Shown here in pieces: positions 1-8,916 of a stretch of DNA of 64,000 bases (position 1 is the stretch's first letter; the number at the start of each line of letters is the position of its first letter). The notes below the pieces were generated by a model, which saw only the letters and a list, made by a program, of their open reading frames with translations, was not told where the DNA came from and did no database searches. Source of the stretch: Woeseia oceani (GTDB lineage Bacteria; Pseudomonadota; Gammaproteobacteria; Steroidobacterales; Woeseiaceae); NCBI RefSeq assembly GCF_001677435.1, contig NZ_CP016268.1, forward strand, positions 434,001 to 498,000, written 5' to 3'. A program made the position numbers and the translations under genes.

Positions 1-119
1 TTTTCGGCGCAGAAAAGCGGGACGTCTTGCGCGCGGCGAAGCAATCGGCGACTGCTCTGCCGGTCTCGCGCCTGCTGCTACAAAAACGCGCGCCGGTAAA
101 CATTTACTGGGCGCCCTAA
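1..119 (+). CDS. pgl: 6-phosphogluconolactonase, C-terminal fragment (5' end outside window)
   Basis: An open frame with codons starting at position 3 runs into the window and stops with TAA at 117-119. The 38 visible residues end in a basic stretch followed by APVNIYWAP. That ending resembles the C-termini of DevB/SOL-type 6-phosphogluconolactonases found next to edd in gammaproteobacteria. The enzyme hydrolyses 6-phosphogluconolactone to 6-phosphogluconate, the substrate of the dehydratase encoded 34 bases downstream, so the position supports the call. Too little sequence is present for catalytic residues to be checked, so the name rests mostly on context. Confidence 0.55.
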   Translation, partial: FGAEKRDVLRAAKQSATALPVSRLLLQKRAPVNIYWAP

Positions 120-153
120 CGACGACGAATGCACGGCGCATCGAGGTTCAGGC

Positions 154-1992
154 ATGCACAAGACTATTGAAGAAGTAACCCGGCGGGTCATCCGTCGTAG
201 CGCACAAGAGCGCGCCGCGTATCTGCTGCGGATTCGACAGGCTGCGGATCAGGGCCCGGCGCGCAACGCGCTGTCGTGCAGCAATCTCGCACACGGCATG
301 GCCGCTTGTGGCCAAAAAACCAAAGAGCAGTTGGCTGGCAATGTAACGCCGAATATCGGCATCGTTTCCGCCTACAACGACATGTTGAGCGCGCACCAGC
401 CGTTTGCGGACTACCCGGACAAAATTCGTGCAGCGGCCGCCGCTTGTGGCGCGACCGCACAGTTTGCCGGTGGTGTGCCGGCGATGTGCGATGGCGTTAC
501 CCAGGGTCAGGACGGCATGGACCTGTCGTTGTTCAGTCGTGACGTTATCGCGCTGTCGACGGCCGTCGCACTCTCGCACAACATGTTTGACGCGGCAGTC
601 TGTCTCGGTATTTGCGACAAAATCGTACCGGGCTTGTTGATCGGAGCATTGTCGTTCGGTCATCTGCCGGTGGTCTTCATACCGGCAGGTCCGATGACCA
701 CGGGCTCGTCGAACAAGGAAAAAGCGCAGGTTCGTGAGGACTACGCGGCCGGACGGGTTGGGCGTGACGAATTGCTGGCCGCGGAGTCGGCGGCTTACCA
801 CGGTCCCGGCACCTGCACGTTTTACGGCACCGCCAACAGCAATCAGATGCTGATGGAGTTCATGGGCCTGCAGTTGCCAGGCGGCTCATTTGTAAACCCG
901 GGCAGCGCAATGCGGGACCGGCTCACTGACGAAGCGGTGCGGGTAATTCTGGGACTCACGCACCTTGGCGATCAGTACACTCCTATCGGTGAGATTATTG
1001 ATGAGAAGGCGGTCATCAACGGCATCATCGGTTTGCTGGCGACAGGTGGCTCGACGAATCACACGATACACCTGGTCGCGATCGCTGCGGCCGCGGGCAT
1101 CAGGATTGACTGGGACGACATCGCGGAGCTGTCGTCGGTCGTACCGCTCCTGGCCCGTGTCTATCCCAATGGCATGGCAGACGTGAATCAATTTCATGCG
1201 GCGGGCGGTCTGGGTTTCGTTATTCGCGAACTGCTCGATGCCGGTTTGTTGCATGACGAGGTGCGGACGATACTTGGCACGGGTCTGCGACGCCTTTGTC
1301 AGGAGCCATGCACAGATAATGGCGAGCTTGCGTGGCGCGATGGCGAAACTGCGTCGCTTGATCCGGATATCTTGCGGTCGGTTGCCGAACCGTTTGACTC
1401 CGAGGGCGGTCTGCGGGTCGTGCAGGGTGATATCGGCCGTGCGATTGTCAAAGTATCTGCCGTTGATCCGGCCTACCAGAACATTCGTGCTCCCGCTCGG
1501 GTCTTCCCGAGTCAGGAGGCATTCACTGCGGCATTCAACGATGGCGAGCTCGAATGTGATTTCGTTGCGGTGCTGCCGGCGCAGGGTCCGCGTGCAACCG
1601 GCATGCCGGAACTGCACAAGCTGACACCGTACCTCGGGGTATTGCAAAGTCGTGGCTTCAAAGTGGCGTTGCTGACGGACGGCCGGATGTCCGGCGCTTC
1701 GGGAAAAGTACTGGCTGCGATCCAGGTAACTCCGGAGGCCGTTGCAGGTGGTTTGATTGGCAGGATTCAGGATGGCGACATGATCGAGATTGATTCTCAC
1801 AATGGCGCGCTGAAAGTGGCGAATGCCGAATCACTGGCTGCCAGGCAGCAACCACACTACGATCTGACCAGCAGTCACAATGGCATGGGGCGTGAACTGT
1901 TTGTGACTTTCCGCAACAATGTCTCGGGTGCGGAGGCGGGTGCCAGCATCTTTGCCGGCAGCGGTGCAGGCTCGCAGATGCTGCAACGTTAG
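154..1992 (+). CDS. edd: Phosphogluconate dehydratase (Entner-Doudoroff)
   Basis: Cytosolic enzyme that dehydrates 6-phosphogluconate to 2-keto-3-deoxy-6-phosphogluconate, the first committed step of the Entner-Doudoroff pathway. The 612-residue length matches the Edd family. It carries the IlvD/Edd signatures: [12 protein letters not shown], the cluster-binding GICDKIVPG and [13 protein letters not shown] segments, which supply the iron-sulfur cysteines, and the C-terminal MSGASGK motif. The ATG at 154 gives the expected N-terminus, [12 protein letters not shown]. It lies 34 bases after the lactonase stop and 84 bases before glk, so these genes probably form one glucose catabolic operon. The aldolase (eda) is not in the window. 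Confidence 0.96.
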   Translation: MHKTIEEVTRRVIRRSAQERAAYLLRIRQAADQGPARNALSCSNLAHGMAACGQKTKEQLAGNVTPNIGIVSAYNDMLSAHQPFADYPDKIRAAAAACGATAQFAGGVPAMCDGVTQGQDGMDLSLFSRDVIALSTAVALSHNMFDAAVCLGICDKIVPGLLIGALSFGHLPVVFIPAGPMTTGSSNKEKAQVREDYAAGRVGRDELLAAESAAYHGPGTCTFYGTANSNQMLMEFMGLQLPGGSFVNPGSAMRDRLTDEAVRVILGLTHLGDQYTPIGEIIDEKAVINGIIGLLATGGSTNHTIHLVAIAAAAGIRIDWDDIAELSSVVPLLARVYPNGMADVNQFHAAGGLGFVIRELLDAGLLHDEVRTILGTGLRRLCQEPCTDNGELAWRDGETASLDPDILRSVAEPFDSEGGLRVVQGDIGRAIVKVSAVDPAYQNIRAPARVFPSQEAFTAAFNDGELECDFVAVLPAQGPRATGMPELHKLTPYLGVLQSRGFKVALLTDGRMSGASGKVLAAIQVTPEAVAGGLIGRIQDGDMIEIDSHNGALKVANAESLAARQQPHYDLTSSHNGMGRELFVTFRNNVSGAEAGASIFAGSGAGSQMLQR

Positions 1993-2076
1993 ACAGAATC
2001 GTTGCGTTCGCGCCCGGTGTGCCGGATTACTGGCACGGAGAGCGGCCAGCTTGCCGCCAACTGATTGCGGAATGAG

Positions 2077-3051
2077 ATGACAGATAAGCGATTGCTGATT
2101 GGCGACATAGGCGGCACCAATGCCCGTTTCGCGCTTGCCAATCCTGCCGGCAATGCATACTCGTCGTTGCGCATCCTGCCGTGTGCAGAGTTCGCGACCG
2201 CAGCCGATGCCTTGACGCACTACCTGCAAGCGCTTGGTGTGGGCGCACCGGATGCGATTTGCCTGGCAGTTGCCGGACCCGTCATCGAACAACGCGTCAA
2301 GTTTACGAATAACCCGTGGCAACTGGATGCGGCAGACCTGCGTCAACGGTTCGGTGCCGGACACGTGCGACTGCTTAACGATTTCGAAGCAATCGCGTTC
2401 GGGGTACCTGCTTTGGGTTCTGCAGACAGCGTGCCGATTGGCGGGTCCGCGCCTGTTTCATTTGCGGGCCTACAGCGCATGTATGGTGTGCTTGGCCCCG
2501 GCACCGGCCTCGGAGCGGTTGGCCTGCGCAAGCAGGGCGTGCACTATTTGCCGATTGCAGGCGAAGCGTCGCACGCCGGTTTTGCGCCCGAATCGGCGCT
2601 GCAGATGCAGGTGCTTGAGACACTGCGTAAGCGCTACGACAGGGTTTCCACCGAGCATCTCGTGTCCGGTGCCGGTGTGGAAAACATCTATTGGGCGCTC
2701 ACTCTTCTGCGCGGTGAACAGGGCAGGTCATTGCCCGCGGAACGCCTGTTTGCGGCAGACCGTGACAAGTCAGACGATATCGCCATTGCCGCTGTCGAGT
2801 TGTTCTTTGAAATTCTCGGCCAGTTCGCCGGCGATTTCGCGCTGACCATGGGTGCGATGGACGGCATATTCATTGCTGGCGGCATTGCCCAGCGTCACCG
2901 CGATCGGCTGCTCAACAGCCGCTTTCGTGAGGGCTTTGAGCGCAAAGGGCGGTACAGCGAGTTAGTGGCCCGTATTCCGACACGCCTGATTGTTCACGAT
3001 CAGCCGGGTCTGTTGGGCGCCGCGCATTGCGTTTCCCAACTCCCCAATTAG
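2077..3051 (+). CDS. glk: Glucokinase
   Basis: Phosphorylates glucose to glucose-6-phosphate with ATP in the cytosol and so feeds the Entner-Doudoroff route encoded just upstream. The protein starts MTDKRLLIGDIGGTNARF, the phosphate-binding loop of the bacterial Glk (ROK-unrelated) family. It has the conserved GPGTGLG adenosine segment, GEASHAGFAPE and an FIAGGIA motif near the C-terminus. I chose the ATG at 2077 over an in-frame TTG at 2065 because it places the GDIGGTN loop at the usual distance from the N-terminus. The product is 324 residues, normal for the family. A 6-bp stem (3051-3056/3062-3067) follows but has no T-tract. Confidence 0.95.
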   Translation: MTDKRLLIGDIGGTNARFALANPAGNAYSSLRILPCAEFATAADALTHYLQALGVGAPDAICLAVAGPVIEQRVKFTNNPWQLDAADLRQRFGAGHVRLLNDFEAIAFGVPALGSADSVPIGGSAPVSFAGLQRMYGVLGPGTGLGAVGLRKQGVHYLPIAGEASHAGFAPESALQMQVLETLRKRYDRVSTEHLVSGAGVENIYWALTLLRGEQGRSLPAERLFAADRDKSDDIAIAAVELFFEILGQFAGDFALTMGAMDGIFIAGGIAQRHRDRLLNSRFREGFERKGRYSELVARIPTRLIVHDQPGLLGAAHCVSQLPN

Positions 3052-3192
3052 GCAGCCGGGCGCTGCCTGTTGGCGCCTCCTTGCATTGCGGTCGCCGCTT
3101 ACTAGCGTACGGCCAGTGACTCGCAGCGGCCGTTGACAGCTGCGATCAGCGCTCGCTGCTGTCAGCGCTGCGGAGTCAAAGTTCAGAATGCG

Positions 3193-3513
3193 CTACTCAC
3201 GACATTCATCGCAGATTCTTGCGCCCCGAGTCCGGTGACGTTGCTTCGGCTTTGCCTGTTGCTCTAATGGTAATGCTGCGTGCAGTGATCGATAGGCGGC
3301 GGCGACCAAGGCGAGATGGCACGCAAGGTATTTGTCACAGGGGTAGCAACCGCAGTGACGAATATTGCAACGCTCAAGCTCACCACAACGAAGCAAGTGC
3401 CGTGCGACGCAGCCGGACCAGTCGAACAACGGGTAGTCGCGCTCAATATCGACGACCTGCACCCGTGGCTCGCGATGCGGATCATTTACGACGATCAGTC
3501 GGTATCGAGTCAT
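3193..3513 (-). CDS. Small cysteine-rich hypothetical protein
   Basis: A 106-residue frame whose codons end mostly in G or C, like its neighbours. Its middle holds many cysteines, including CGCYPC and further Cys and His residues, which suggests metal or disulfide binding. There is no signal peptide and I recognise no family. It begins 37 bases after the stop of the DUF6607 gene on the same strand, so it could be the last gene of the hemP-receptor-DUF6607 operon. No clear Shine-Dalgarno sequence precedes the ATG. Overlapping plus-strand frames look less protein-like. Existence of the gene is likely but not certain. Confidence 0.5.
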   Translation of the reverse strand: MTRYRLIVVNDPHREPRVQVVDIERDYPLFDWSGCVARHLLRCGELERCNIRHCGCYPCDKYLACHLALVAAAYRSLHAALPLEQQAKPKQRHRTRGARICDECRE

Positions 3514-3550
3514 TGTCTGGGACTCTGCCGGCTGCGCGCCACAATGCTGG

Positions 3551-4573
3551 TTAGTTCGTTGAGCTGACCGGTGTCAATTGATCGACACGCGTCCAGCGAG
3601 CAAGTACAGCGTCGATCATTTCACGTTGTTGAGCGTCACTGCTGTTGCTGGCGGTTTCAGCTTGCTCGAAGGTGGCTTCGATGATCGGCATACCGTCAAC
3701 GTCTGTATCTATCAGCAGGCGACTGCCGCTGTGCAGGCGGTCACTCCAGGCCTCGCGAACCCGGGCCCAGTAAGCGGATGTTCGTTGCCAGTAGTCGGTG
3801 GCCGGTGTGAAATCGAAGCTCTCGATGCTCCTGTAGTTGTTGAAGCCGAACTCGCGTACCAGGGTTGCCGCAGTTTGCTGCCCATTGCGGACAGTCTTGG
3901 TGTTGTCCTGTTCGTGCGTCCAGCCGTTGGGAGTAACGGTGTGTCGATTCTCCGCATTGATTGCGTTGTAATCGCTGCGTTTCGTGTATTCACGACGCGG
4001 CAGGGGGCGCCAGCTACGGTCGCTGGTCCACGTCGATACGCCGTATTTGTGGTTCCAGCGACCAGTGCCGCAATAGCGTGGAGCATCCGATACTTCAAAG
4101 ACACACTGCGTCCAGCTTCCCGGGACTTTCTGCGGGTCGATCGGCCGTGTTTCCCAGGTCTGTTCGGCGACAAACTCGAATCGCTCGCTCGCCTCGAAAG
4201 TCCAGTCCTGTCGCCAATGCTTGACGACGTGGCCACCCGGGCTGACCAGTATGTGCTGCAGCACTATCTTGCCGGGGGAGTCTTCAACGACCAGCACGGT
4301 CTCAAACCCACCGCTGTTCTTGTCGTCATGTACTTCGTATCCCGCCTGTAATGGCACGGTTTCCTGGAAGTGGAAGTCCACGCGGTAGTCACCGCGCATG
4401 GCGAGTATGGCTGCCCGGTCCCGGTCCGCAGCGGTGGTTTCGGCAGCGATCTGCGCGAAGTGCGGGTTGCTTCCTGGGGTGTAGCCGGGATCGGGCGGGA
4501 CCGCCGTGCTGTTGCTTACACAAGCCGTTGAGAACGTAAAGCTGGCGAGCAAAATGAGAGTTCGGAGCGTCAT
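3551..4573 (-). CDS. DUF6607 family protein, putative exported lipoprotein
   Basis: A 340-residue protein with a hydrophobic leader (MTLRTLILLASFTFSTAC) ending in a possible lipidation Cys18. The body matches my recollection of the DUF6607 family: conserved blocks such as KIVLQHILV, VVKHWRQDW, PLPRREYTKRSDY and NGWTHEQDN. Members commonly sit beside TonB receptors for heme or iron, but their biochemical role is unknown. The frame is open upstream to 4789. I chose the ATG at 4573 because it begins the signal peptide, has an AGGA sequence about 6 bases upstream, and lies 22 bases after the receptor stop. Co-transcription with the receptor is probable. Confidence 0.85.
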   Translation of the reverse strand: MTLRTLILLASFTFSTACVSNSTAVPPDPGYTPGSNPHFAQIAAETTAADRDRAAILAMRGDYRVDFHFQETVPLQAGYEVHDDKNSGGFETVLVVEDSPGKIVLQHILVSPGGHVVKHWRQDWTFEASERFEFVAEQTWETRPIDPQKVPGSWTQCVFEVSDAPRYCGTGRWNHKYGVSTWTSDRSWRPLPRREYTKRSDYNAINAENRHTVTPNGWTHEQDNTKTVRNGQQTAATLVREFGFNNYRSIESFDFTPATDYWQRTSAYWARVREAWSDRLHSGSRLLIDTDVDGMPIIEATFEQAETASNSSDAQQREMIDAVLARWTRVDQLTPVSSTN

Positions 4574-4595
4574 AGTCAGTCCTGAAAGGTAAAGG

Positions 4596-6782
4596 TTACA
4601 AAGTCCAGTCGATGGCGATACTGAAGTGGCGGCCTGGACGCTGGTATTGCGCCGCATTCGTGACATCGGCAGGCACGCCCTGAACATCCAGATAGGCGGT
4701 GTAGTCGCGATCAGTGAGGTTGTATATCCCTGCGCGCAGTCTTGTGTTTTCGCTCGGCTGCCAATACCCGAATGAGTCAAAGACCGCATAGCCCGACGGG
4801 CTCAGCAGCGCGCCGGCACTCTCGTCCAGATTGTTCTGGCGTCGGGCGGCACGGGCAACGAGGCTGGTCCCCCAGCGACCCGAGTCGTGCTTGAAATCCA
4901 GACCTGCGATGCCGTTCAATGGTGCTACCGAATTCAGCGGAGTTCCCGTCGCCCGGTTTTTGCCTTTGGCGTAGGCCGCCGATACCCGCAGTGTCAGTTG
5001 TTCTGAAAAGAGCGGGAGCAGGAACTGCCCTTTGAATTCCGCGCCGGCGATGTCAACTTTGTCGACGTTGACGGACTGAAACTGGATCAGTTGATTAACC
5101 GGGTCAAAACCGACAACCTGAAACGACTCGATAAAGTCATCGTAACGGGTATCGAATACGGCCAGGTCCCACGATACGGCATCGCCGGAGTAGCGCAGGC
5201 CGGTTTCATAGCCCACACTTGTTTCCGATTTCAGGTCCGGGTTGGGTAGTGTCGTATAGCCAAACTGGAAGTTGGTAAAGCCCACATTGACATCATTGGC
5301 AGGAGGCGCGCGGAAGCCTTCGGCGTACTGTGCATAGGCGGACCACTGCTCGCTGATGCTCCACAGCACGCCAAGTTTTGGCGAGACTCTGTCTTCGTCG
5401 AGCGTCGCGGTAACGATACCCGGATTGTCTTCGGCGAATATGCTGTCGGAGACGGGCTCGAGTTCGTATCGATCCCAGCGAAGCCCGGGCGATATGGTCA
5501 CGGGGCCCAAAGCAATGCTGTCCTGCAGGTAAATGCCGCTACGGCGGGTCCGTGACTTCGGAAAATCGCGAACGGGGTACAGATCCGGTCCCACCTGCGC
5601 TGATATCTCGTCACTAATCAGGTCGGTCTCGCGACCGTCGCGGAGTTGTTCCGTATCCGTTCGTTCGTGTTCAATGCCGTAGGCAAAAAGATGCGAGGCA
5701 CGCGTGGTTGCAAACTCACTCGCCGCGTTGATTTCCAGACCGGTCAGTGACTGGTCGAAGGTGAAGCGGCGATCCCGGGTAACCGCGGAAGCTGTGCCGG
5801 CGATAAAGGATTCGCGAGTTTCGTAGGTGTCCTGGCGAGTTTGGCTGTCTTGCGAATAGGCGCGCCAGCGAAGGTAGTTGGTGCCGAAGCGTCCATCAAG
5901 CCAGTCCTGGCCCAGGCTGAGGCGAGTTCGGTTTTTGCGGTCGTCGGCCGCAATCGCCGTCGTATCGATAATGTAGGGAAACCCGAACTGCGCGGAAAAA
6001 TCCTGCCGGCCTTCCAGGGAATCGACTTCGGTGGCGCTGTCGACTTCGAAGTGCTCAATCGACAAACCTAGTGCACCGTTGCCGTACTCGCCCCATTCGA
6101 ATCGAGCGAGCAGGTTCAGGCTTTCGTCCGTAAACGGGTCAGCGTCAACGACATCCTGTTCTTGCCCATCGCGGGCATTAACGCGTAGTAAAGTGGACAG
6201 CTTGCCGGTGCGGGCGGCACCGGTGACGCGCAGGACGCGACTGGCATCGACACTGTTGAAACCGGCGCTCAAGTCGGCGTAGCGATCGGAATCGTGCAAC
6301 AGGTCGTACGGTCCTTTCGTGACGAAACTGACGACGCCTCCAAGAGCGTCCGAACCGAACACCGCGGACGCCGGACCCCGAATGACTTCGACCTGCTTCA
6401 GACTGTTCACATCCACGAAATCGCGACTTGCGTTCGAGTAGCTGCCGACCGAGAAAGCCTCTGATGTCGCGACGCCATCGACTTCGATTTTGACCCGGTT
6501 GCCACCGATGCCGCGGATGCTGATTCCAGACAACCCGAAGCGACTACCCTGGTCGACGACGTCAACGCCGGGCTCGTAGCGCACGAGATCGTCTATCGTC
6601 TGGGCAAGCTCTTGCGAAATTCGCGCATCGTCGATAAGCGTGATGCTGCTGGTAATATCGGAAGCTGACATCGGAATTTTGGCGGCTTCCACGGTGATCG
6701 TTTCGATCTCCGCTTCGTTAGTAGCAGGTACGGTAGCCAGCGCCGCAACGGGTGCGAACGCCAGGGCAATGGCAGACAACAT
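4596..6782 (-). CDS. TonB-dependent heme/hemoglobin-type outer membrane receptor
   Basis: Outer-membrane beta-barrel receptor of about 728 residues. It has a signal peptide (cleavage near ALAT), a TonB box-like ETITVEA, a plug domain with IRGIGGNRVKIEVDG and VIRGPASAVFGSDALGG, then a 22-strand-type barrel ending in a C-terminal aromatic region (HFSIAIDWTL). It belongs to the hemoglobin/transferrin/lactoferrin receptor group: the FRAP and NPDL motifs of heme receptors are present, but no histidine lies between them. An AGGAGA ribosome site favours the ATG at 6782 over the TTG at 6785. It follows hemP by 63 bases, which makes heme the likely ligand. Confidence 0.9.
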   Translation of the reverse strand: MLSAIALAFAPVAALATVPATNEAEIETITVEAAKIPMSASDITSSITLIDDARISQELAQTIDDLVRYEPGVDVVDQGSRFGLSGISIRGIGGNRVKIEVDGVATSEAFSVGSYSNASRDFVDVNSLKQVEVIRGPASAVFGSDALGGVVSFVTKGPYDLLHDSDRYADLSAGFNSVDASRVLRVTGAARTGKLSTLLRVNARDGQEQDVVDADPFTDESLNLLARFEWGEYGNGALGLSIEHFEVDSATEVDSLEGRQDFSAQFGFPYIIDTTAIAADDRKNRTRLSLGQDWLDGRFGTNYLRWRAYSQDSQTRQDTYETRESFIAGTASAVTRDRRFTFDQSLTGLEINAASEFATTRASHLFAYGIEHERTDTEQLRDGRETDLISDEISAQVGPDLYPVRDFPKSRTRRSGIYLQDSIALGPVTISPGLRWDRYELEPVSDSIFAEDNPGIVTATLDEDRVSPKLGVLWSISEQWSAYAQYAEGFRAPPANDVNVGFTNFQFGYTTLPNPDLKSETSVGYETGLRYSGDAVSWDLAVFDTRYDDFIESFQVVGFDPVNQLIQFQSVNVDKVDIAGAEFKGQFLLPLFSEQLTLRVSAAYAKGKNRATGTPLNSVAPLNGIAGLDFKHDSGRWGTSLVARAARRQNNLDESAGALLSPSGYAVFDSFGYWQPSENTRLRAGIYNLTDRDYTAYLDVQGVPADVTNAAQYQRPGRHFSIAIDWTL

Positions 6783-6845
6783 CAAATTTCTCCTGATGGT
6801 TGTCGCTGGCTGGCGGGCGCGTTGCTGGCTGGCGGGCGAGACGGG

Positions 6846-7007
6846 TTATTTGGTCAGAATCAGTTTCTGGTTGCGAGTGATCCGCAGTCGGTAGATTTCA
6901 CGGTTGAACGCTATGCGTATCTCTTGTCGGCCCTGAAACAGTTCGCTGGCCAAGAGTGTTTTGTCATGCGCGGTTCTCTTGGTCGGCTTTGGGGTTTCAG
7001 GTTTCAT
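6846..7007 (-). CDS. hemP: Hemin uptake protein HemP
   Basis: A 53-residue protein found by reading the gap upstream of the receptor. Its C-terminal half carries the HemP signature: LFQGRQEIRI, then YRLRITRN and the terminal QKLILTK. HemP proteins are small, basic and encoded directly upstream of heme receptors. In some bacteria (HmuP) they activate transcription of the heme uptake operon. Here the gene lies between a Fur box (7012-7030) and the receptor gene, the classical arrangement. The ATG at 7007 has only a weak GCGGA upstream. A predicted -10 element ends 8 bases from the ATG, so the transcript may have almost no leader. Confidence 0.9.
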   Translation of the reverse strand: MKPETPKPTKRTAHDKTLLASELFQGRQEIRIAFNREIYRLRITRNQKLILTK

Positions 7008-7011
7008 TTCC

Positions 7012-7030
7012 GCAAATGATAATCATTCGC
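7012..7030 (-). promoter_or_regulatory. Fur box upstream of hemP
   Basis: The 19-base palindrome GCAAATGATAATCATTCGC matches the Fur consensus GATAATGATAATCATTATC at 15 of 19 positions, with the whole central ATGATAATCATT core intact. It ends 5 bases before the hemP ATG and overlaps the predicted -10 hexamer. Iron-loaded Fur bound here would block transcription of hemP, the receptor and the DUF6607 gene. It lies 210 bases from the divergent PEP-CTERM gene, so control of that gene is less likely. Confidence 0.9.
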
Positions 7031-7044
7031 ATTTGTTGTTGCAA
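7016..7044 (-). promoter_or_regulatory. Predicted sigma-70 promoter of the heme operon
   Basis: Reading the minus strand, a TTGCAA (7044-7039) is followed after 17 bases by TATCAT (7021-7016), which matches five of six -10 positions. The -10 lies inside the Fur box, the usual geometry for iron repression. Transcription would start within a few bases of the hemP ATG. This is a prediction from spacing and sequence only. Confidence 0.5.
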
Positions 7045-7240
7045 GCTGCAATTTGCGCTCGCCGGTTGCGGCGGCCCGTCGCTATTGCTTACCCGTGTCA
7101 TGTCGGCATATTTTGCGCAATCGCTCTTGCGTGAAATCCGTCTCCTTGTAACTTATCGAATAAATAATATGTTTCAGATTGGCGCGGCTATTGCTTATTT
7201 ATATCAGTATCTGCAATTCAACCCTTTTGGGTACAGGCAC

Positions 7241-7741
7241 ATGACCAAGACAAAGAATGCTTTTCTGGCCGTAGTCGCCATCCTCTTCTCGCCACTGGCG
7301 GCCAACGCCGATCCTATCGTGCTGGCCAACGGCGATATCACCGGTCTTGAAGTCGGTGAAATGACCTTCGACGTTTCGTGGAACTTCGGCCGTTCGAACC
7401 CGCGTCCCGGAGACTTCGCCATTTTCAACGACGATCAGGAACTGGTTGATGATTTCATGGCGGCGGTACTCGACGCGTTCACGACATCCGGCTTCCGTGG
7501 AGTGCGCGGTCAGGTTTATTACGGCATCGATTCCGCCAGACTGTTCGGCAGCATTGTGCAAGACGTAAACCGTGGTGGCTTTTCACTGTTGTCGGAAACG
7601 GCACACGGACGTTGGGGCAGCTACCGTGATGCCGGTTGGGGATCTGTGACGATGAGCCAGATTCCGGAGCCCGGCACGCTGGCATTGTTCGGCCTGGCAC
7701 TTGCCGGACTCGGCCTGTCGCGGCGCCGTCGCCAAAGCTGA
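7241..7741 (+). CDS. PEP-CTERM sorting-domain protein
   Basis: An exported protein of 166 residues with a signal peptide (cleavage near ANA) and a C-terminal IPEPGTLALFGLALAGLGL segment followed by RRRR. That is the PEP-CTERM tripartite signal: motif, membrane helix and basic tail. Such proteins are processed by an exosortase (EpsH/XrtA) and usually linked to the cell envelope or to exopolysaccharide. The region between is unique, rich in Asp, Phe and Gly, with no recognised domain. The ATG at 7241 was chosen because it starts the signal peptide; the longer frame upstream has no sensible N-terminus. No exosortase is in the window. Confidence 0.88.
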   Translation: MTKTKNAFLAVVAILFSPLAANADPIVLANGDITGLEVGEMTFDVSWNFGRSNPRPGDFAIFNDDQELVDDFMAAVLDAFTTSGFRGVRGQVYYGIDSARLFGSIVQDVNRGGFSLLSETAHGRWGSYRDAGWGSVTMSQIPEPGTLALFGLALAGLGLSRRRRQS

Positions 7742-7763
7742 GACAGCGCAACGAAGTACGGAA

Positions 7764-7790
7764 AACCCGCCCACGTGGCGGGTTTTTTTT
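7764..7790 (+). terminator. Intrinsic terminator after the PEP-CTERM gene
   Basis: The 8-bp stem AACCCGCC/GGCGGGTT with a 5-base loop is followed by a run of T, 22 bases after the PEP-CTERM stop codon. This is a standard Rho-independent terminator for that gene. Confidence 0.93.
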
Positions 7791-7927
7791 CGCCTGCCAT
7801 ACGGTTGCTGCATTGGGCGCTCAGGAAACCGATTTCGCCAGAGCCTGCCCTCTGAGCACCCAGATGGACCCGGGTTGTAGATTTTGCTCGGCGCTCAGCC
7901 AGACCATCGACGAGCGCCGTGCGGAAT

Positions 7928-8845
7928 CTACCTGCCCGGCAACAAGCCGGCCGCTTCGATGGCGGCCGGTATGGCCGCCAGCTGCCGGGTTGCCACGATG
8001 TGTGCGCCGCTGATGCCGGGTATTTCGCGCAAAGCGGACAGTTGCTCGGCGCAAATACGCACGCTTTCCTGGTAAGGATCGGCTGCCTGTCGCAAACGGG
8101 CCAGCTGGCTTTCCGGAACGTTGACGTTTGGCCGATGCGCGCGCAGCCAGTCCGCATCGCTTGCCGATTCGATAATGGCAAGTGAGACACAGACCCGGAC
8201 CCGGTTCAGCAGGCCGATGGCAAGCAGGTGCTTCATGTAGATCTGCAACAGCGGTATATCCATGCAGACATGGGTTATGGCGAACTGCGCACCCGCCTCG
8301 ATCTTCTCGATCAGCTTTGCCGCTTTCCAGCCCGGTTTCGGCGCGTGTGGCGTGATCAGGCCGCCAATATAAAACTCCGGCAGTGCTGACATGCGTTCGT
8401 CCAGGGTCAGCTTGCTCGCTGTCGCTATGAGTTCCGCCGCATCAAGGTCGTGCACGGCTTTGGGTCGGGGCTTGAATCCGTCTGGCACCCGGTCGCCACG
8501 CACCAGTACCAGGCTGCTGACCCCCAGCGCTCCCGCGCCGAGCAATTCACTTAGCAACGCAATGCGATTCCGATTGCGAGTGGACAACTGCACGATCGGG
8601 TCGACCCCGTTTGCCAGCAGCAAACTTGCGGCGGCGAGTGTCGATAAATGCGGATGTCCGAACTGGTTATCCGTCAGCAATACGCCATTGACGGCCGGCT
8701 TGAGTAGTGACGCCTGTTCGCGAATGACCTCGGCGCCGGTATCGGGCTTAAGAAAAATCTCCGCAGATACGGCGAAATCCCTGTCTTCGGCAGCTGCTTT
8801 GAAAGTCTTCAAGTCGTCAGTTGAGCCTGGTTGGAATGCGTGCAT
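7928..8845 (-). CDS. Methylenetetrahydrofolate reductase-like protein (MetF family)
   Basis: A 305-residue TIM-barrel protein resembling MetF, which reduces 5,10-methylene-THF to 5-methyl-THF with FAD. It retains a Glu in SAEIF at the place of the catalytic Glu of FEFFPP, and a VRGD segment corresponding to LRGD with its flavin-contacting Asp. The usual VTYGAGG and AHLT motifs are replaced (LLTDNQFG, QLSTRNRNR). It is therefore a divergent paralogue whose substrate could be another C1-folate. No methionine synthesis genes are nearby. The gene stands alone, divergent from the TPR-sulfotransferase. Start taken as the ATG at 8845. Confidence 0.7.
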   Translation of the reverse strand: MHAFQPGSTDDLKTFKAAAEDRDFAVSAEIFLKPDTGAEVIREQASLLKPAVNGVLLTDNQFGHPHLSTLAAASLLLANGVDPIVQLSTRNRNRIALLSELLGAGALGVSSLVLVRGDRVPDGFKPRPKAVHDLDAAELIATASKLTLDERMSALPEFYIGGLITPHAPKPGWKAAKLIEKIEAGAQFAITHVCMDIPLLQIYMKHLLAIGLLNRVRVCVSLAIIESASDADWLRAHRPNVNVPESQLARLRQAADPYQESVRICAEQLSALREIPGISGAHIVATRQLAAIPAAIEAAGLLPGR

Positions 8846-8916
8846 CCGGCGCTAGCGGGAACGCGCAGGTTATTGCTTTCCAAATTGCTGCACAAGCGCG
8901 CGGCACGAATGGCATC

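Noticed and set aside
886-1800. 304-codon minus-strand open frame
   Set aside because: Antisense to edd; low-complexity Arg-rich translation.
3051-3067. Hairpin directly after glk as terminator
   Set aside because: Only six base pairs and no T-tract follows; not enough to call a terminator.
3219-3554. Plus-strand open frames opposite the Cys-rich small gene
   Set aside because: Their translations are Arg-rich and repetitive, and the minus-strand frame fits the heme operon direction and codon pattern better.
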